Notes: generated by a model not told the origin, from the sequence alone. A DNA stretch of 64,000 nt from Candidatus Albibeggiatoa sp. nov. NOAA (GCA_025800385.1 JAOXRS010000120.1:1-64000), one strand, 5' to 3'; positions 1 to 9,308 are shown, numbered from the stretch's first letter. Numbers and translations are program-made.

Positions 1-135
1 GGTTGAACGACCGCATTTGCCACATTGTTTGACAACACCCAAGCATTCACGAAGTTCACGCATAGAGCAAGCACCATTGCAAACAGCGTTATGGATTTGT
101 TTATCGGTCACACCTTGGCAAATACAAATATACAT
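1..135 (-). CDS. bfd: Bacterioferritin-associated ferredoxin, C-terminus cut by window edge
   Basis: The reverse strand from an ATG at 133-135 gives 45 codons open to the window edge. The protein begins MYICICQGVTDKQI and has cysteines at residues 4, 6, 38 and 41, the four [2Fe-2S] ligand positions of Bfd. The family uses this cluster to reduce and release iron stored in bacterioferritin in the cytoplasm. Three further cysteines (19, 23, 31) lie between the ligand pairs. The 3' end is outside the window, so the full length (about 65-75 residues in the family) cannot be checked. A near-perfect Fur box sits about 55 bases upstream, which fits induction under iron starvation. Confidence 0.9.
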   Translation of the reverse strand, partial: MYICICQGVTDKQIHNAVCNGACSMRELRECLGVVKQCGKCGRST

Positions 136-190
136 AGAATAACCCTTTTTGTATTTTATTTTTCTCTCTGGCTATAAATCTACATGAAAA

Positions 191-205
191 TGATAATGAT
201 TGTCA
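191..205. promoter_or_regulatory. Fur box upstream of bfd
   Basis: TGATAAT-G-ATTGTCA matches the 7-1-7 Fur consensus (TGATAAT-N-ATTATCA) at 13 of 14 positions. It lies between the divergent bfd and GNAT genes, 55 bases from the bfd start and 138 from the GNAT start, so bfd is the natural target. That target is inferred from the known iron control of bfd genes. Confidence 0.8.
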
Positions 206-342
206 ATCAGTAAAATGAAAAAATTATGACTAGCAGGTTTATTTGCTGGTGTTATTATGGATGGCCGAATCAGTAGACTGTTAAATAGGCTAAAAATAAT
301 AATAAGCAATCAGTAATAATATGTGTAAAAAGAAAGTATAAA

Positions 343-882
343 ATGACAGCCCAATTTAAAAAATTGACACTTAAACCAGCAACTCTTGATGATGCAGAAT
401 ATGTAAACCGACTTATCAATCAAGCTTACCGAGGTCAAGAAGGTTGGACGAGAGAAACGGATATTGTTGATGGCAAAAGGTCGTCTATAGAGGATGTAAG
501 AGATTTAATAAAAAATCCTGATTCTCATATACTTGTAGCAAAATTAAATGAGGTTTTAACTGCCTGTATCTGCGTAGAAGAAAAAGAAAAGCAAGCATAC
601 ATTGGCACATTTGCTGTTAACCCAACATTTCAAAATCAAGGCATTGGTAAGATTGTTTTATCTCTAGCTGAAGACTATGCTGTTGATAAATTAGGCTCTC
701 AGCAACTCCTGATGGTTGTTATTTCTCAGCGTGAGGAGCTTATTTCTTTTTATGAGCGTCGCGGCTATCAAAGAACTGGAAAAATATCTGAATATCCAGT
801 TCATCTAAATGTAGGTGTACCTATCATTGAAGGCTTAACGATTGAGTATTTGGAAAAGAATATAACAACCGACTCTTGCTGA
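343..882 (+). CDS. GNAT-family N-acetyltransferase
   Basis: This 179-residue protein is a single GNAT domain. The acetyl-CoA-binding motif A is visible around residues 90-110 (FAVNPTFQNQGIGKIVLSLAE, with the Q-x-x-G-I-G core), and a motif B-like FYERRGYQRTG follows near 140. The substrate is not readable from sequence; small-molecule amines or a protein N-terminus are both possible. It is a stand-alone gene, divergent from bfd, with the Uma2 gene convergent downstream. I see no strong Shine-Dalgarno before the ATG. Codon use looks like its neighbours. Confidence 0.8.
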   Translation: MTAQFKKLTLKPATLDDAEYVNRLINQAYRGQEGWTRETDIVDGKRSSIEDVRDLIKNPDSHILVAKLNEVLTACICVEEKEKQAYIGTFAVNPTFQNQGIGKIVLSLAEDYAVDKLGSQQLLMVVISQREELISFYERRGYQRTGKISEYPVHLNVGVPIIEGLTIEYLEKNITTDSC

Positions 883-952
883 CTTATACAAATAACATTT
901 TTCTTTACAAGGTGATTTTTTTGAGTATGACCTATCTAGCTATTTTCATAAC

Positions 953-1543
953 TTAAACATTTTTTATCTCAATATCCACTTTTTCATAAATATCTTGTAC
1001 TGAGATTTCAGCTTTCACACTATTTAATTGCAAAACTTGTCGTGGGTCAGTAAGCACCGTTAATAACCACTGGTTTTGGCTTTTTCGTTGATAATGTTCT
1101 ATTCGATATTGATCTTGAGCAACAAGCACATAATCTTGCATAGTTGGCATATTTTGATATAAGTCTGCTTTTAAAGTTTTATCATAACGTCGAGTAGGTT
1201 TTGATAATATTTCAATAATTACTGTTGGATTTAGCAATGTATCACAATACTCATCTTCAAGTTGAACCTTGCCACAAATAGCAACGACATCAGGATAAAC
1301 ATAATCAGTTTTATTTACCTTAACCCGCATCTTGCTTATCAAAACTTCACAATAATCACTTTTTTTAAATTGAGTCCATAAACTCATAGCACAGTTAGTA
1401 GTAAGCTGGTTATGCTTAAGGCTTGCTCCCGACATAGGATAAATAACACCACCAATAAATTCGTTTTTTTCCTCAACTTGCCGTTCAAAAGCAAGATACT
1501 CTTCTGGCGTAACAGGTGACTCTAACTGTGGTTGTGCTGACAT
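953..1543 (-). CDS. Uma2-family (DUF820) PD-(D/E)XK nuclease-like protein
   Basis: This 196-residue protein has the Uma2 layout. An N-terminal PVTPEEYLAFE segment is followed by YVYPDVVAICG near residue 100, which supplies the catalytic-type Asp. PTVIIEILSKPTRRYD near 120-135 supplies the E-x-x-S-x-s-t-x-x-YD core. Uma2 proteins are widespread in cyanobacteria and filamentous bacteria, often in many copies, and their function is mostly unproven. The gene follows mfd by 47 bases on the same strand and may be cotranscribed, though no functional link is evident. Key nuclease residues look intact. Confidence 0.85.
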   Translation of the reverse strand: MSAQPQLESPVTPEEYLAFERQVEEKNEFIGGVIYPMSGASLKHNQLTTNCAMSLWTQFKKSDYCEVLISKMRVKVNKTDYVYPDVVAICGKVQLEDEYCDTLLNPTVIIEILSKPTRRYDKTLKADLYQNMPTMQDYVLVAQDQYRIEHYQRKSQNQWLLTVLTDPRQVLQLNSVKAEISVQDIYEKVDIEIKNV

Positions 1544-1590
1544 GATGATCTCATTTTAAAAAGCTCTTAAAGCAGCATAGCAGAAAAATT

Positions 1591-4500
1591 TTAACCCAAC
1601 ATATTCAAAACACTCTCAACTGCGTTTAATCGATCCGTAAAATCCCCCGTTGCCCACATCAAACGTAATTTATGCTGTCCTTCTAATTTATATTTTTGTG
1701 GCTGTTTTTGAATTAACTGTACCAACTTCATTGGATCAATATTCGGCTCATCTTCAAACAAGAAATAACCACCTTCTAAACCAATATCAATTTTTCGAAT
1801 GCCCAATGGCGTAGATTTTAATTTCAATTCCGTGACTTGCATCAAATTCTTAGCATGATCTGGCAACAAGCCGAAACGATCGATCATCTCCACTTGAATC
1901 TCGCGCAAAGCATCCGAAGTCACAGCATTGGCAAGCCGTTTATACATAATCAAGCGCGTATGCACATCAGGTAAATAATCACTCGGCAACAAGGCAGGCG
2001 TGTGCAAATCAATTTCTGTGCCTTTGGTCAACGGTTTTTCTAACTCGGGTTGCTTGCCTTCTTTCAAAGCTTGCACCGCACGTTCTAATAATTCTGTATA
2101 CAAACTATAACCAATTTGCTGAATATGCCCACTTTGTCCATCGCCGAGCAACTCACCCGCGCCACGAATTTCTAAATCATGAGTCGCCAAGGTAAAGCCC
2201 ATGCCCAGCTCTTCAATACTGCTAATCGCATCCAGCCGCTTCACCGCATCTTTAGTCATGACTTTTTTCGGCGGCACAATTAAATAGGCATAAGCGCGAT
2301 GATGTGAACGCCCGACTCGACCGCGTAATTGATACAACTGCGCCAAACCAAATTTATCCGCCCGATTGATGATAATCGTATTGGCACTGGGCACGTCAAT
2401 CCCCGTTTCAATAATTGTCGTACACACTAACACATTGAATCTACGATGATAAAAATCTTGCATCACATGTTCTAATTCCCGTTCACGCATCTTGCCATGA
2501 GCAAATTCAACCCGCGCTTCAGGTATAAGCTTGTCAATTTTATGCACCATATTTTCAATGGTTTCAATGTCATTGTGTAGAAAATAAACCTGTCCACCAC
2601 GCTTTAACTCACGGGTAATCGCCTCAACCATGGTTGCATCTTGCCATTGTTTGACAAAAGTTTTGACCGCTAAACGACGAGACGGCGGGGTAGCAATAAT
2701 CGATAAATCGCGTAAATTAGATAATGCCATATTCAAAGAACGTGGAATTGGCGTAGCAGTTAAAGTCAGAATATCGACCTCAGAACGCAGCTTCTTAAAT
2801 TGCTCTTTTTGCTTAACCCCAAAACGATGTTCTTCATCAATAATGACCAAGCCTAAATTTTTAAATTTAATATTATCTTGCAATAACTTATGTGTACCAA
2901 TGACAATATCAACTTCGCCTTGCTCAATCTGTTCTAAGGCTTCATTTTGTTGTTTTTTACTACGAAAGCGTGATAATTGTTCAACTTTAACCGCCCAATC
3001 CGTAAATCGGTCTAAGAAGTTTTGATAATGCTGTTGTGCAAGCAAGGTCGTGGGTACGAGCACTGCCACCTGTTTGCCATCGTTGACTGCAATAAATGCC
3101 GCTCGCATTGCCACTTCAGTTTTGCCAAATCCCACATCGCCACACACCAATCGATCCATGGCTTGGGCTGAGTGCATGTCGGCTAATACTGCGTCGATGG
3201 CTTCTTGTTGGTCGGGGGTTTCTTCAAATGGGAAGGTGGAAGCAAAGCTGGCATAATCGCTGGCATCATATTGAAATCCATAGCCTTCTCTGGCTGCACG
3301 TCGGGCATGAATATCCAATAATTCCACCGCCACATCAGATACTTGCTTGGCGGCTTTACGCTTGGCTTTTTCCCATTGATTGCTGCCTAAACGGTGTAAT
3401 GGTGCGTGTTCGGGGTCTGCACCTGTGAAACGGCTGATTAAATGTAATGCAGAAACAGGGACGTATAACTTATCTTGGTTGGCATATTCCAATTGTAAAA
3501 ATTCCGCAGGCATATCACCAACATTCAAATTAACCAAACCTTGATAACGTCCTACGCCATATTCTTCATGTACTACAGGTGCACCAAGATTTAATTCGGT
3601 TAAATTGCGGATAATGCTATCTGAATCACGATTGGCTTTTTGCTGTGAACGCCGTTGTGATACGCGTTCACCAAAAAGTTGATTTTCAGTAATTAAGACT
3701 AGCGGTTTTTCATTGTCTAACCAAAGTCCTTGCTGTAGTGGTGCAATGGTTAAATAACAATTTTGCTTGGATTTTAAGCATTGTTGCCAGTTGTCCAGTA
3801 TTTTAGGTTTTAAGCCATGTTTAGCAAACAATTCTAAAACCGTTTCACGTCGTCCTGTGGTTTCTGCGGTAATTAACACTTTTCCATCAAAATCTGCTAA
3901 AAACTGTTGCAATTTCTCAATTGGATTATTTAAACGTGCATCAACTGGGACATTAGGCGGAGTCTGTGTTGCAAAATTAGTCCGCCCTGTTTTTTCTTGC
4001 GCTGACTGGGTTAAATGAATATGTCGATAAGACTTAAATTCGGCAAATACTTGGCTAGACTGTAAAAATATATCTTTAGGCGGCAATATAGGACGTTCAA
4101 TGTCATGGCGCAATAATTCGTAACGCTCATTGATTTCTTTATAAAATTGTTCCGCCTCATCAATCACCGACTTCACTGTGACAATCACGCTATTTTTAGG
4201 TAAATAATCGAATAAAGTCGCGGTTTGTTCAAAAAATAATGGAAAGTAGTATTCAATCCCCGCTGAGGCTAAACCACTGCTCACATCTTGATATACAGGG
4301 CAACGGGTTGGATCACCACCAAATTGAGTGCGCCATTGGGTGCGAAATAAATCAATTGCAGCTTTATGTAAAGGGAATTCTTTTGCGGGTAATAAATTGA
4401 CTTGTTTGATTTTTTCAACCGTTAATTGAGTTTCTGGGTCGAAAATCCGAATACTATCAATTTCATCATCAAATAAATCTAAACGATATGGCTGTTGACT

Positions 4501-5034
4501 GCCCATCGGAAATAAATCCAAAATGTTGCCACGTACCGCAAATTGTCCGTGCTCTTTCACTTCAGAAACATCTTCATAACCACTGGTAACAAGTTGTTGT
4601 CTAAAATCAGTTAAATCGAATTTCTGTCCAATTTTCAGTGATAAAGCTTGAGTCTTAACATAGTCTACAGGTGGCAACTGGTGCATCAAAGTGGTAACTG
4701 GCAACACCAACAAGCCCGTTTTCAACTGCGGCAACTCATATAAGGTGGTCAAACGCTCGGAAATAATATCTTGATGCGGAGAAAATAAGTCATACGGCAA
4801 GGTTTCCCAATCAGGAAAATGGTGTGCCTTCACATCATCATTAGCATAAAACTGGACTTCTTCATTAATAATTTGCGCAGTAAGACTGTCGGGCGTAATC
4901 ACGATCAGGCAATGTTCTTGCGCTAACTGGCTAAGTACAAGGCTGATACTTGAACCTTGTAAGTTGCCCCAATCTTGGCGTTGTCCTACTTTGATGGAAA
5001 TTTGTGGCTTAAGCGGGTCGGTATAATCCGTCAT
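1591..5034 (-). CDS. mfd: Transcription-repair coupling factor
   Basis: At 1147 residues this is the normal length for Mfd, the ATP-dependent translocase that removes stalled RNA polymerase at DNA lesions and recruits UvrA. An N-terminal UvrB-like part is followed by the RNA-polymerase-interacting CarD-like domain near residue 488 (HEEYGVGRYQGL). The superfamily 2 helicase then shows Walker A near 633 (GDVGFGKTEVA) and the DEEH box near 735 (VIIDEEHRFG). A TRCF C-terminal domain ends the protein. It starts at an ATG with only a weak ribosome-binding site. The Uma2 gene follows closely downstream. Confidence 0.98.
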   Translation of the reverse strand: MTDYTDPLKPQISIKVGQRQDWGNLQGSSISLVLSQLAQEHCLIVITPDSLTAQIINEEVQFYANDDVKAHHFPDWETLPYDLFSPHQDIISERLTTLYELPQLKTGLLVLPVTTLMHQLPPVDYVKTQALSLKIGQKFDLTDFRQQLVTSGYEDVSEVKEHGQFAVRGNILDLFPMGSQQPYRLDLFDDEIDSIRIFDPETQLTVEKIKQVNLLPAKEFPLHKAAIDLFRTQWRTQFGGDPTRCPVYQDVSSGLASAGIEYYFPLFFEQTATLFDYLPKNSVIVTVKSVIDEAEQFYKEINERYELLRHDIERPILPPKDIFLQSSQVFAEFKSYRHIHLTQSAQEKTGRTNFATQTPPNVPVDARLNNPIEKLQQFLADFDGKVLITAETTGRRETVLELFAKHGLKPKILDNWQQCLKSKQNCYLTIAPLQQGLWLDNEKPLVLITENQLFGERVSQRRSQQKANRDSDSIIRNLTELNLGAPVVHEEYGVGRYQGLVNLNVGDMPAEFLQLEYANQDKLYVPVSALHLISRFTGADPEHAPLHRLGSNQWEKAKRKAAKQVSDVAVELLDIHARRAAREGYGFQYDASDYASFASTFPFEETPDQQEAIDAVLADMHSAQAMDRLVCGDVGFGKTEVAMRAAFIAVNDGKQVAVLVPTTLLAQQHYQNFLDRFTDWAVKVEQLSRFRSKKQQNEALEQIEQGEVDIVIGTHKLLQDNIKFKNLGLVIIDEEHRFGVKQKEQFKKLRSEVDILTLTATPIPRSLNMALSNLRDLSIIATPPSRRLAVKTFVKQWQDATMVEAITRELKRGGQVYFLHNDIETIENMVHKIDKLIPEARVEFAHGKMRERELEHVMQDFYHRRFNVLVCTTIIETGIDVPSANTIIINRADKFGLAQLYQLRGRVGRSHHRAYAYLIVPPKKVMTKDAVKRLDAISSIEELGMGFTLATHDLEIRGAGELLGDGQSGHIQQIGYSLYTELLERAVQALKEGKQPELEKPLTKGTEIDLHTPALLPSDYLPDVHTRLIMYKRLANAVTSDALREIQVEMIDRFGLLPDHAKNLMQVTELKLKSTPLGIRKIDIGLEGGYFLFEDEPNIDPMKLVQLIQKQPQKYKLEGQHKLRLMWATGDFTDRLNAVESVLNMLG

Positions 5035-5179
5035 GATGATGCGTTTAAAATTCGAGAAGAAACGCGATTATACTGAAAATATAGGTGTTTTTCGAGTTAT
5101 CACTTTTAGCTATGTATTTAAAGACTGCACCAAGCTATGAGTCAGATAAACAATGAGTTTGCTCTGATAGCTAAACACA

Positions 5180-5225
5180 ACACCTCTAACGTTATTTATA
5201 AAATTAATAGAGCATGTAGAGGTGT
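5180..5225 (-). terminator. Possible terminator downstream of queC
   Basis: A 9-base perfect inverted repeat (ACACCTCTA / TAGAGGTGT) lies 38 bases beyond the queC stop, with a 28-base loop. The T-tract after it on the minus strand is poor, so termination is only a suggestion. Confidence 0.35.
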
Positions 5226-5262
5226 GATTGTTTAACTCCACCATAAATTGCTTACGGTTAAT

Positions 5263-5952
5263 TTACATTTGATAACGAGTTGGATCAACGATATCTGCTT
5301 GCTCAAAGCCCTGTTTTCTCAATCGACATGAATCACAGATGCCACAAGCTAGCCCTTCATCGGTTGCCTGATAACACGAAACCGTCAAACTATAATCCAT
5401 GCCCAGCTTTAAACCCTGTTCAATAATTTGCCCTTTCGTTAAATTAATCAATGGCGTATGAATATGAAATTGCTGACCTTCTACACCTGCTTTGGTTGCG
5501 ACATTAGCCAATTGCGTGAAGGCTTGGATAAAATCAGGGCGACAATCTGGATAACCAGAATAATCTACCGCATTCACTCCAATAAAAATATCTGTTGCGC
5601 CTAACACTTCCGCCCAACCTAACGCCAAAGATAAAAACACTGTGTTTCTGGCAGGCACGTAAGTTACTGGAATATCTTGCGCCACACCTTCTGTTGGTAC
5701 ATTGATGCCATCATCAGTTAAAGCCGAACCACCAATCGCTCGTAAATCTAAATTAATAAATTTGTGCTCAATCACATCAAAGTGAGCTGTTACCCGTTTT
5801 GCTGCATTGATCTCAGATAAACTACGTTGACCATAGTCAAAACTTAACGCATAACACGCATAACCTTGTGATTTGGCAATTGCCAGTGTGGTTGCAGAAT
5901 CTAATCCGCCAGAAACTAAAATAACCGCTTTTTTTTGACTCACATTAGACAT
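5263..5952 (-). CDS. queC: 7-cyano-7-deazaguanine synthase
   Basis: QueC converts 7-carboxy-7-deazaguanine to preQ0 with ATP and ammonia, in the queuosine tRNA-modification pathway. The PP-loop motif SGGLDSAT is near the N-terminus. The C-terminal zinc cluster reads C-x8-CGICDSC, with the first cysteine in the preceding VSCYQ. I start at the ATG at 5952 (MSNVSQKK, 229 residues) because the reading frame beyond it opens only at a TTG. No other queuosine genes are in the window. I see no preQ1 riboswitch upstream. Confidence 0.96.
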   Translation of the reverse strand: MSNVSQKKAVILVSGGLDSATTLAIAKSQGYACYALSFDYGQRSLSEINAAKRVTAHFDVIEHKFINLDLRAIGGSALTDDGINVPTEGVAQDIPVTYVPARNTVFLSLALGWAEVLGATDIFIGVNAVDYSGYPDCRPDFIQAFTQLANVATKAGVEGQQFHIHTPLINLTKGQIIEQGLKLGMDYSLTVSCYQATDEGLACGICDSCRLRKQGFEQADIVDPTRYQM

Positions 5953-6169
5953 TTTTATATAAACCAATGAAAAAAATTAACTGTTTTAATACGCAAGATT
6001 TTGCCAAAATAGACCCATAAAAACATTTTGTCTTATTTCAGCGTAAAAGTACCCGATTACCCTTGCGTCTTAGGAAAAATGGACTTAGTATTAAAATATA
6101 ACTTAAAGTAAAACCACTCTAATAACTTAGGCTTATCAACTTATAAATTCATTAAACCTCACAGGAGGC

Positions 6170-6553
6170 GTGATGGTGTTTAGCAAAATTATTGATGTAG
6201 AATTACCCAAACGTCCATTAGTCGGTAAAGGTTTTAGCGTGACAATGGTCACTGATGGTGAAGTGCCTTTCCCACAAATGGTTGTACGTCAAGATGATGG
6301 TTCAGAACATTTCATAAAAGATGAGCTTGTCAGCAAAAAAGGTAAAAATCGCTACCGCTTTCAAGTGCCTGCCGAGCAATATCAAGCAGGTAAAACCTAT
6401 TTACAAATAGAAGGTTGTCGCATTGCTGATTTGGATACGGCGCAAGCTGATGATTGGGTTAAAGTATATCATGAAATCACTGTTAACGAGCCTGCATCAA
6501 AAAAAAACACCACCAAACGCACTCGCAAAAAGCCAAGCCCAGTCACACAGTAA
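6170..6553 (+). CDS. Unrecognised 127-residue protein, probable N-terminal domain of the following GH57 enzyme
   Basis: The gene has a strong Shine-Dalgarno (AGGAGG four bases before the ATG), so it is well translated. Residues 1-105 look like one beta-rich domain, with alternating hydrophobic strands and YRFQVPAEQYQAGKTYLQIEG near the middle. A Lys/Thr-rich tail follows, KKNTTKRTRKKPSPVTQ. I do not recognise the family. The tail begins at a run of nine A (6499-6507). A -1 shift there enters the open frame of the GH57 enzyme, which itself lacks a proper start. The simplest reading is that both are parts of one protein of about 709 residues with a carbohydrate-binding-like N-terminal domain. 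A free-standing small protein cannot be excluded. Confidence 0.6.
   Translation: MMVFSKIIDVELPKRPLVGKGFSVTMVTDGEVPFPQMVVRQDDGSEHFIKDELVSKKGKNRYRFQVPAEQYQAGKTYLQIEGCRIADLDTAQADDWVKVYHEITVNEPASKKNTTKRTRKKPSPVTQ
6499..6507 (+). other. Nine-A homopolymer joining two reading frames
   Basis: In the upstream gene's frame the run reads tcA AAA AAA AAC, so it contains A-AAA-AAA and A-AAA-AAC heptamers of the type that promotes -1 ribosomal slippage. Addition of one A during transcription or replication has the same effect. Either event joins the 127-residue ORF to the GH57 frame through a His/Gln/Lys-rich linker. A sequencing error in the homopolymer is the plain alternative. Confidence 0.6.
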
Positions 6554-6603
6554 CATTACAGGTTTCTGAACAGCCTGTTATTTATTTTGGCATCCATAAA
6601 CAC

Positions 6604-8298
6604 ATGCACCAGCCCTACTATGATGCAGTGGATGTTGATTATTGGGATGGGGAAAAAGATGATATTTTTAGCCAACGGCAAGGGGCTTACACGCGCTATA
6701 TTCCCGAAGCAGTTTGGCAGTATATTCACGGTGGATTATCTCATGCAGGGTTATCCACCAGTTGGTCAGGCTCGTTAATTGAACAATTACACCGTTGTGC
6801 GGATACGGGTCGGGCAAATGGTGTGTTTCAAAATTGGCAGCAAAGTTTATATGATGTTGCTCAGCAAACCACAGCTTTTAATAATCCTCGGGTTAATTTT
6901 ACCGCTTTTGGTTATTTTCATCCCTTAATGCCGCTCATTCCTGAACGTGATGTGATTGGGCAAATTGAATGGCATCGCAAGATTGTTCAAGAAACGTTTG
7001 GCATTCCTGCCAGCGACGTGTTGTTCCCGCCTGAAACCGCTTTTCAAGCCCATATGATTCCCGCGTTGAAAAAAGCTGGGGTGAATGTGGTGATTTATGA
7101 TTCAATCCATCATTTCCGTGCTTGCCAAGATTATCCCTATGCAGGCATGAATGAAGGCATGTTGCCCCCCAATCCCTCTGACCAATTAAATTCACCTGTT
7201 GACGATTGGTTACAAGTGAATAATGTGTGGGCACCCAGTCAGATTTCACCTCAACTGCTTAAACCCTGTATGTTGACTTACACCGATCACCAAGGCGAAA
7301 CCCATGACATCATTGGTGTGCCAGCCGAACGTTATTTAGGCAATGAGGATGCACGCGGTGGTTATGGCGCATTGCAGTATGAGCAAGTGATGGGGCAACT
7401 TTACGACCAAATAGTTAAAACCAATACTTATGATCCGAAACATCCGCCGTTTTTTATTTTGCATTCGGATGGGGATAATCACGGTGGTGGGGCAGAAAGC
7501 TATTACACATCAAATACAGGGCGACTTGTAGAAATGTGCCAAAACGATCCGCGTTTTCAATTGATTTCGATTCAGGATTATTTACAGCAATTCCCTGTTG
7601 ATCCAAATAATAAAGTGCATGTTGAAGCAGGTTCTTGGGCAGGTGCGGACAATGGTGATCCACAATTTACCAAATGGTTTTCCATGGCGGAGCAAGACTA
7701 TTCGCCCGATTTAAACAGTTGGTCGGTGTTAACTGCGTTACAAAATGTGGTGCATAGTATTGAAGATGCAGGAGAAAATGGAGAGCTATATCAAACTTTA
7801 CGCCGTTTATTGTATACCGCAGAAACAAGTTGTTATTGGTATTGGACAGGACAAGCTGTGTGGGATGGCCAAGTGACGCAAGCTGCGAATCAGGCGTGGT
7901 CATTGGCAGAGGATTGGGTGCAAAAAATTGCCAAGTGGGATAAAACAGCCCCAACCATTTTTATGCCTTGGGTACGTCCTGCTAATCCGGGGGGACAAAC
8001 ATGGGGCAACCATTGTTTAACGGCAGCACCTGAAGAAGCCACATTTCGTACTTTTGTGTATGACATTGTCGGCGTGAAATCGGTTGTATTGCATTATTTT
8101 GCTGAAGATAAAAAAGCGCAAAGTGTGGAAATGGAAGACTTAGGCGTTTATCCCTCTCAAACGCAAGCCAGCATCGTGGCTAATCAATATATGGCCATCT
8201 TACCAAAAGGTACGGGGAACATTCGTTATTTTGTTGAAGCTGTGGATGCAAAAGGAAATACAGCTCACAGCCCAATGGGACAAGTATTTATCCATTGA
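6604..8298 (+). CDS. Glycoside hydrolase family 57 enzyme, 5' end in another frame
   Basis: This is a GH57-type retaining alpha-glucanase or branching-type enzyme. The conserved first strand and HQP motif (VIYFGIHKHMHQPYYD) begin before the first ATG at 6604. Upstream the frame is open back to a TAA at 6484-6486 with no ATG, GTG or TTG, so starting at 6604 would delete the first beta strand. LFPPETAF near residue 140 fits the catalytic-region glutamate, and LHSDGDNHGGG near 285 the acidic region. The C-terminal 80 residues look like an Ig-like beta domain. The substrate is not identifiable. A hairpin terminator follows. Confidence 0.85.
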   Translation: MHQPYYDAVDVDYWDGEKDDIFSQRQGAYTRYIPEAVWQYIHGGLSHAGLSTSWSGSLIEQLHRCADTGRANGVFQNWQQSLYDVAQQTTAFNNPRVNFTAFGYFHPLMPLIPERDVIGQIEWHRKIVQETFGIPASDVLFPPETAFQAHMIPALKKAGVNVVIYDSIHHFRACQDYPYAGMNEGMLPPNPSDQLNSPVDDWLQVNNVWAPSQISPQLLKPCMLTYTDHQGETHDIIGVPAERYLGNEDARGGYGALQYEQVMGQLYDQIVKTNTYDPKHPPFFILHSDGDNHGGGAESYYTSNTGRLVEMCQNDPRFQLISIQDYLQQFPVDPNNKVHVEAGSWAGADNGDPQFTKWFSMAEQDYSPDLNSWSVLTALQNVVHSIEDAGENGELYQTLRRLLYTAETSCYWYWTGQAVWDGQVTQAANQAWSLAEDWVQKIAKWDKTAPTIFMPWVRPANPGGQTWGNHCLTAAPEEATFRTFVYDIVGVKSVVLHYFAEDKKAQSVEMEDLGVYPSQTQASIVANQYMAILPKGTGNIRYFVEAVDAKGNTAHSPMGQVFIH

Positions 8299-8321
8299 TA
8301 ATTAAATCTGCTTACATATAG

Positions 8322-8355
8322 CTTGTTGCTCAATTAATGGGTAACAAGTTATTTT
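8322..8355 (+). terminator. Rho-independent terminator after GH57 gene
   Basis: On the plus-strand RNA, CTTGTTGCT (8322-8330) pairs with GGTAACAAG (8340-8348) over nine pairs, two of them G-U. TTATTTT follows. It lies 23 bases past the stop codon. Confidence 0.55.
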
Positions 8356-8511
8356 ACATCTACTTATCTGAGAAACATAAAAACAATTTTAATGTCATTA
8401 TTTACTGTTTATGGGTATTCATTTCGATATTTACTGCTAGAATTATTTATACACCCTTCAAATAATCAAAATAATGGGTGATGTTACTAAAAAGTCAAAG
8501 GAGTTTCTAAC

Positions 8512-8748
8512 ATGTTGCAACAACTATCCCCTTTACCTGAACACCTTTCTCAATATAGCGATAAAATTTCACAATTGTGTATGTCTAATCCACAGTTCGC
8601 AGGTTTATATACACAGTTTGATAAAGTCAATGGAGAAGTCCATCGCCTTAGTATTTCACCTGAAAAAACCTCATTTTATTTAACCAACTTGAAAAAAAGC
8701 CAGACTTATTTACAACATAGATTAGAGGACTTTTTACAAACCGATTAA
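8512..8748 (+). CDS. Small helical protein, DUF465/YdcH-like
   Basis: This 78-residue protein starts 10 bases after an AAAGGAG ribosome-binding site. NPQFAGLYTQFDKVNGEVHRL (residues 27-47) resembles the DUF465 (YdcH/SlyX-like) pattern of a short alpha-hairpin with a D-x-L/V-N-x-x-V/I-x-R core. The family has no settled function. It stands 66 bases before the hydrogenase-type protease gene and may share its transcript. There is no signal peptide or metal motif. The assignment is by pattern only. Confidence 0.6.
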   Translation: MLQQLSPLPEHLSQYSDKISQLCMSNPQFAGLYTQFDKVNGEVHRLSISPEKTSFYLTNLKKSQTYLQHRLEDFLQTD

Positions 8749-8814
8749 TTAACACCTTGAATAGTTTTTGAGTGTCATGTAAAACGGCATTTAAAAACTA
8801 TTTTCGGATCATAC

Positions 8815-9264
8815 ATGTCCTCAATCTATATCATTGGTATTGGCTCACCTTATGGTGACGATCAGCTAGGTTGGAAAGTCATCGATCAACTTAAGCAAAG
8901 TCTCCCTTCTGATTCGTCCGTCAACTTATTATATTGTGAAACACCCGCAACTGATTTACTGACCGCTTTAAAACAATCTAATTTTGCTATTTTAATTGAT
9001 GCGATTCATGCCGATTTGCCAATTGGTAAAGTCTGTTCATGGTCACAGTTATCATTATTACCTGAAACTAGCTTATCCAGTCATGGCATGGGTTTGAGCA
9101 CCTTATTACAATTGGCTGAAAACTTAGGTCAAATGCCAGAAAAATGGGTGGTATGTGGTATTGTGATTGATCCAGAAAATAAAGCATTACATGGCGTATT
9201 AAGTCCAGAAGTATTGGAATCTATGCCTGTATTATTGGATTATATTCAACAGCAAGTGGTTTGA
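8815..9264 (+). CDS. Hydrogenase maturation protease family (M52)
   Basis: Members of this family cut the C-terminal tail of the [NiFe]-hydrogenase large subunit once nickel is inserted. The protein begins IYIIGIGSPYGDDQLGW, which contains the G-x-G-x-P-x-G-DD-x-x-G signature with the first nickel-sensing acidic residue. ILIDAIHAD near residue 62 supplies the second acidic position and SSHGMGL near 90 the histidine. The length of 149 residues is typical. No hydrogenase structural or hyp gene is in the window, so either the partner is elsewhere or the protein is an orphan with another target. Confidence 0.82.
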   Translation: MSSIYIIGIGSPYGDDQLGWKVIDQLKQSLPSDSSVNLLYCETPATDLLTALKQSNFAILIDAIHADLPIGKVCSWSQLSLLPETSLSSHGMGLSTLLQLAENLGQMPEKWVVCGIVIDPENKALHGVLSPEVLESMPVLLDYIQQQVV

Positions 9265-9308
9265 AGCGAAAGGGTTTAAGGGAATTGGGAGGATTAAGAA
9301 AAGGTTTA

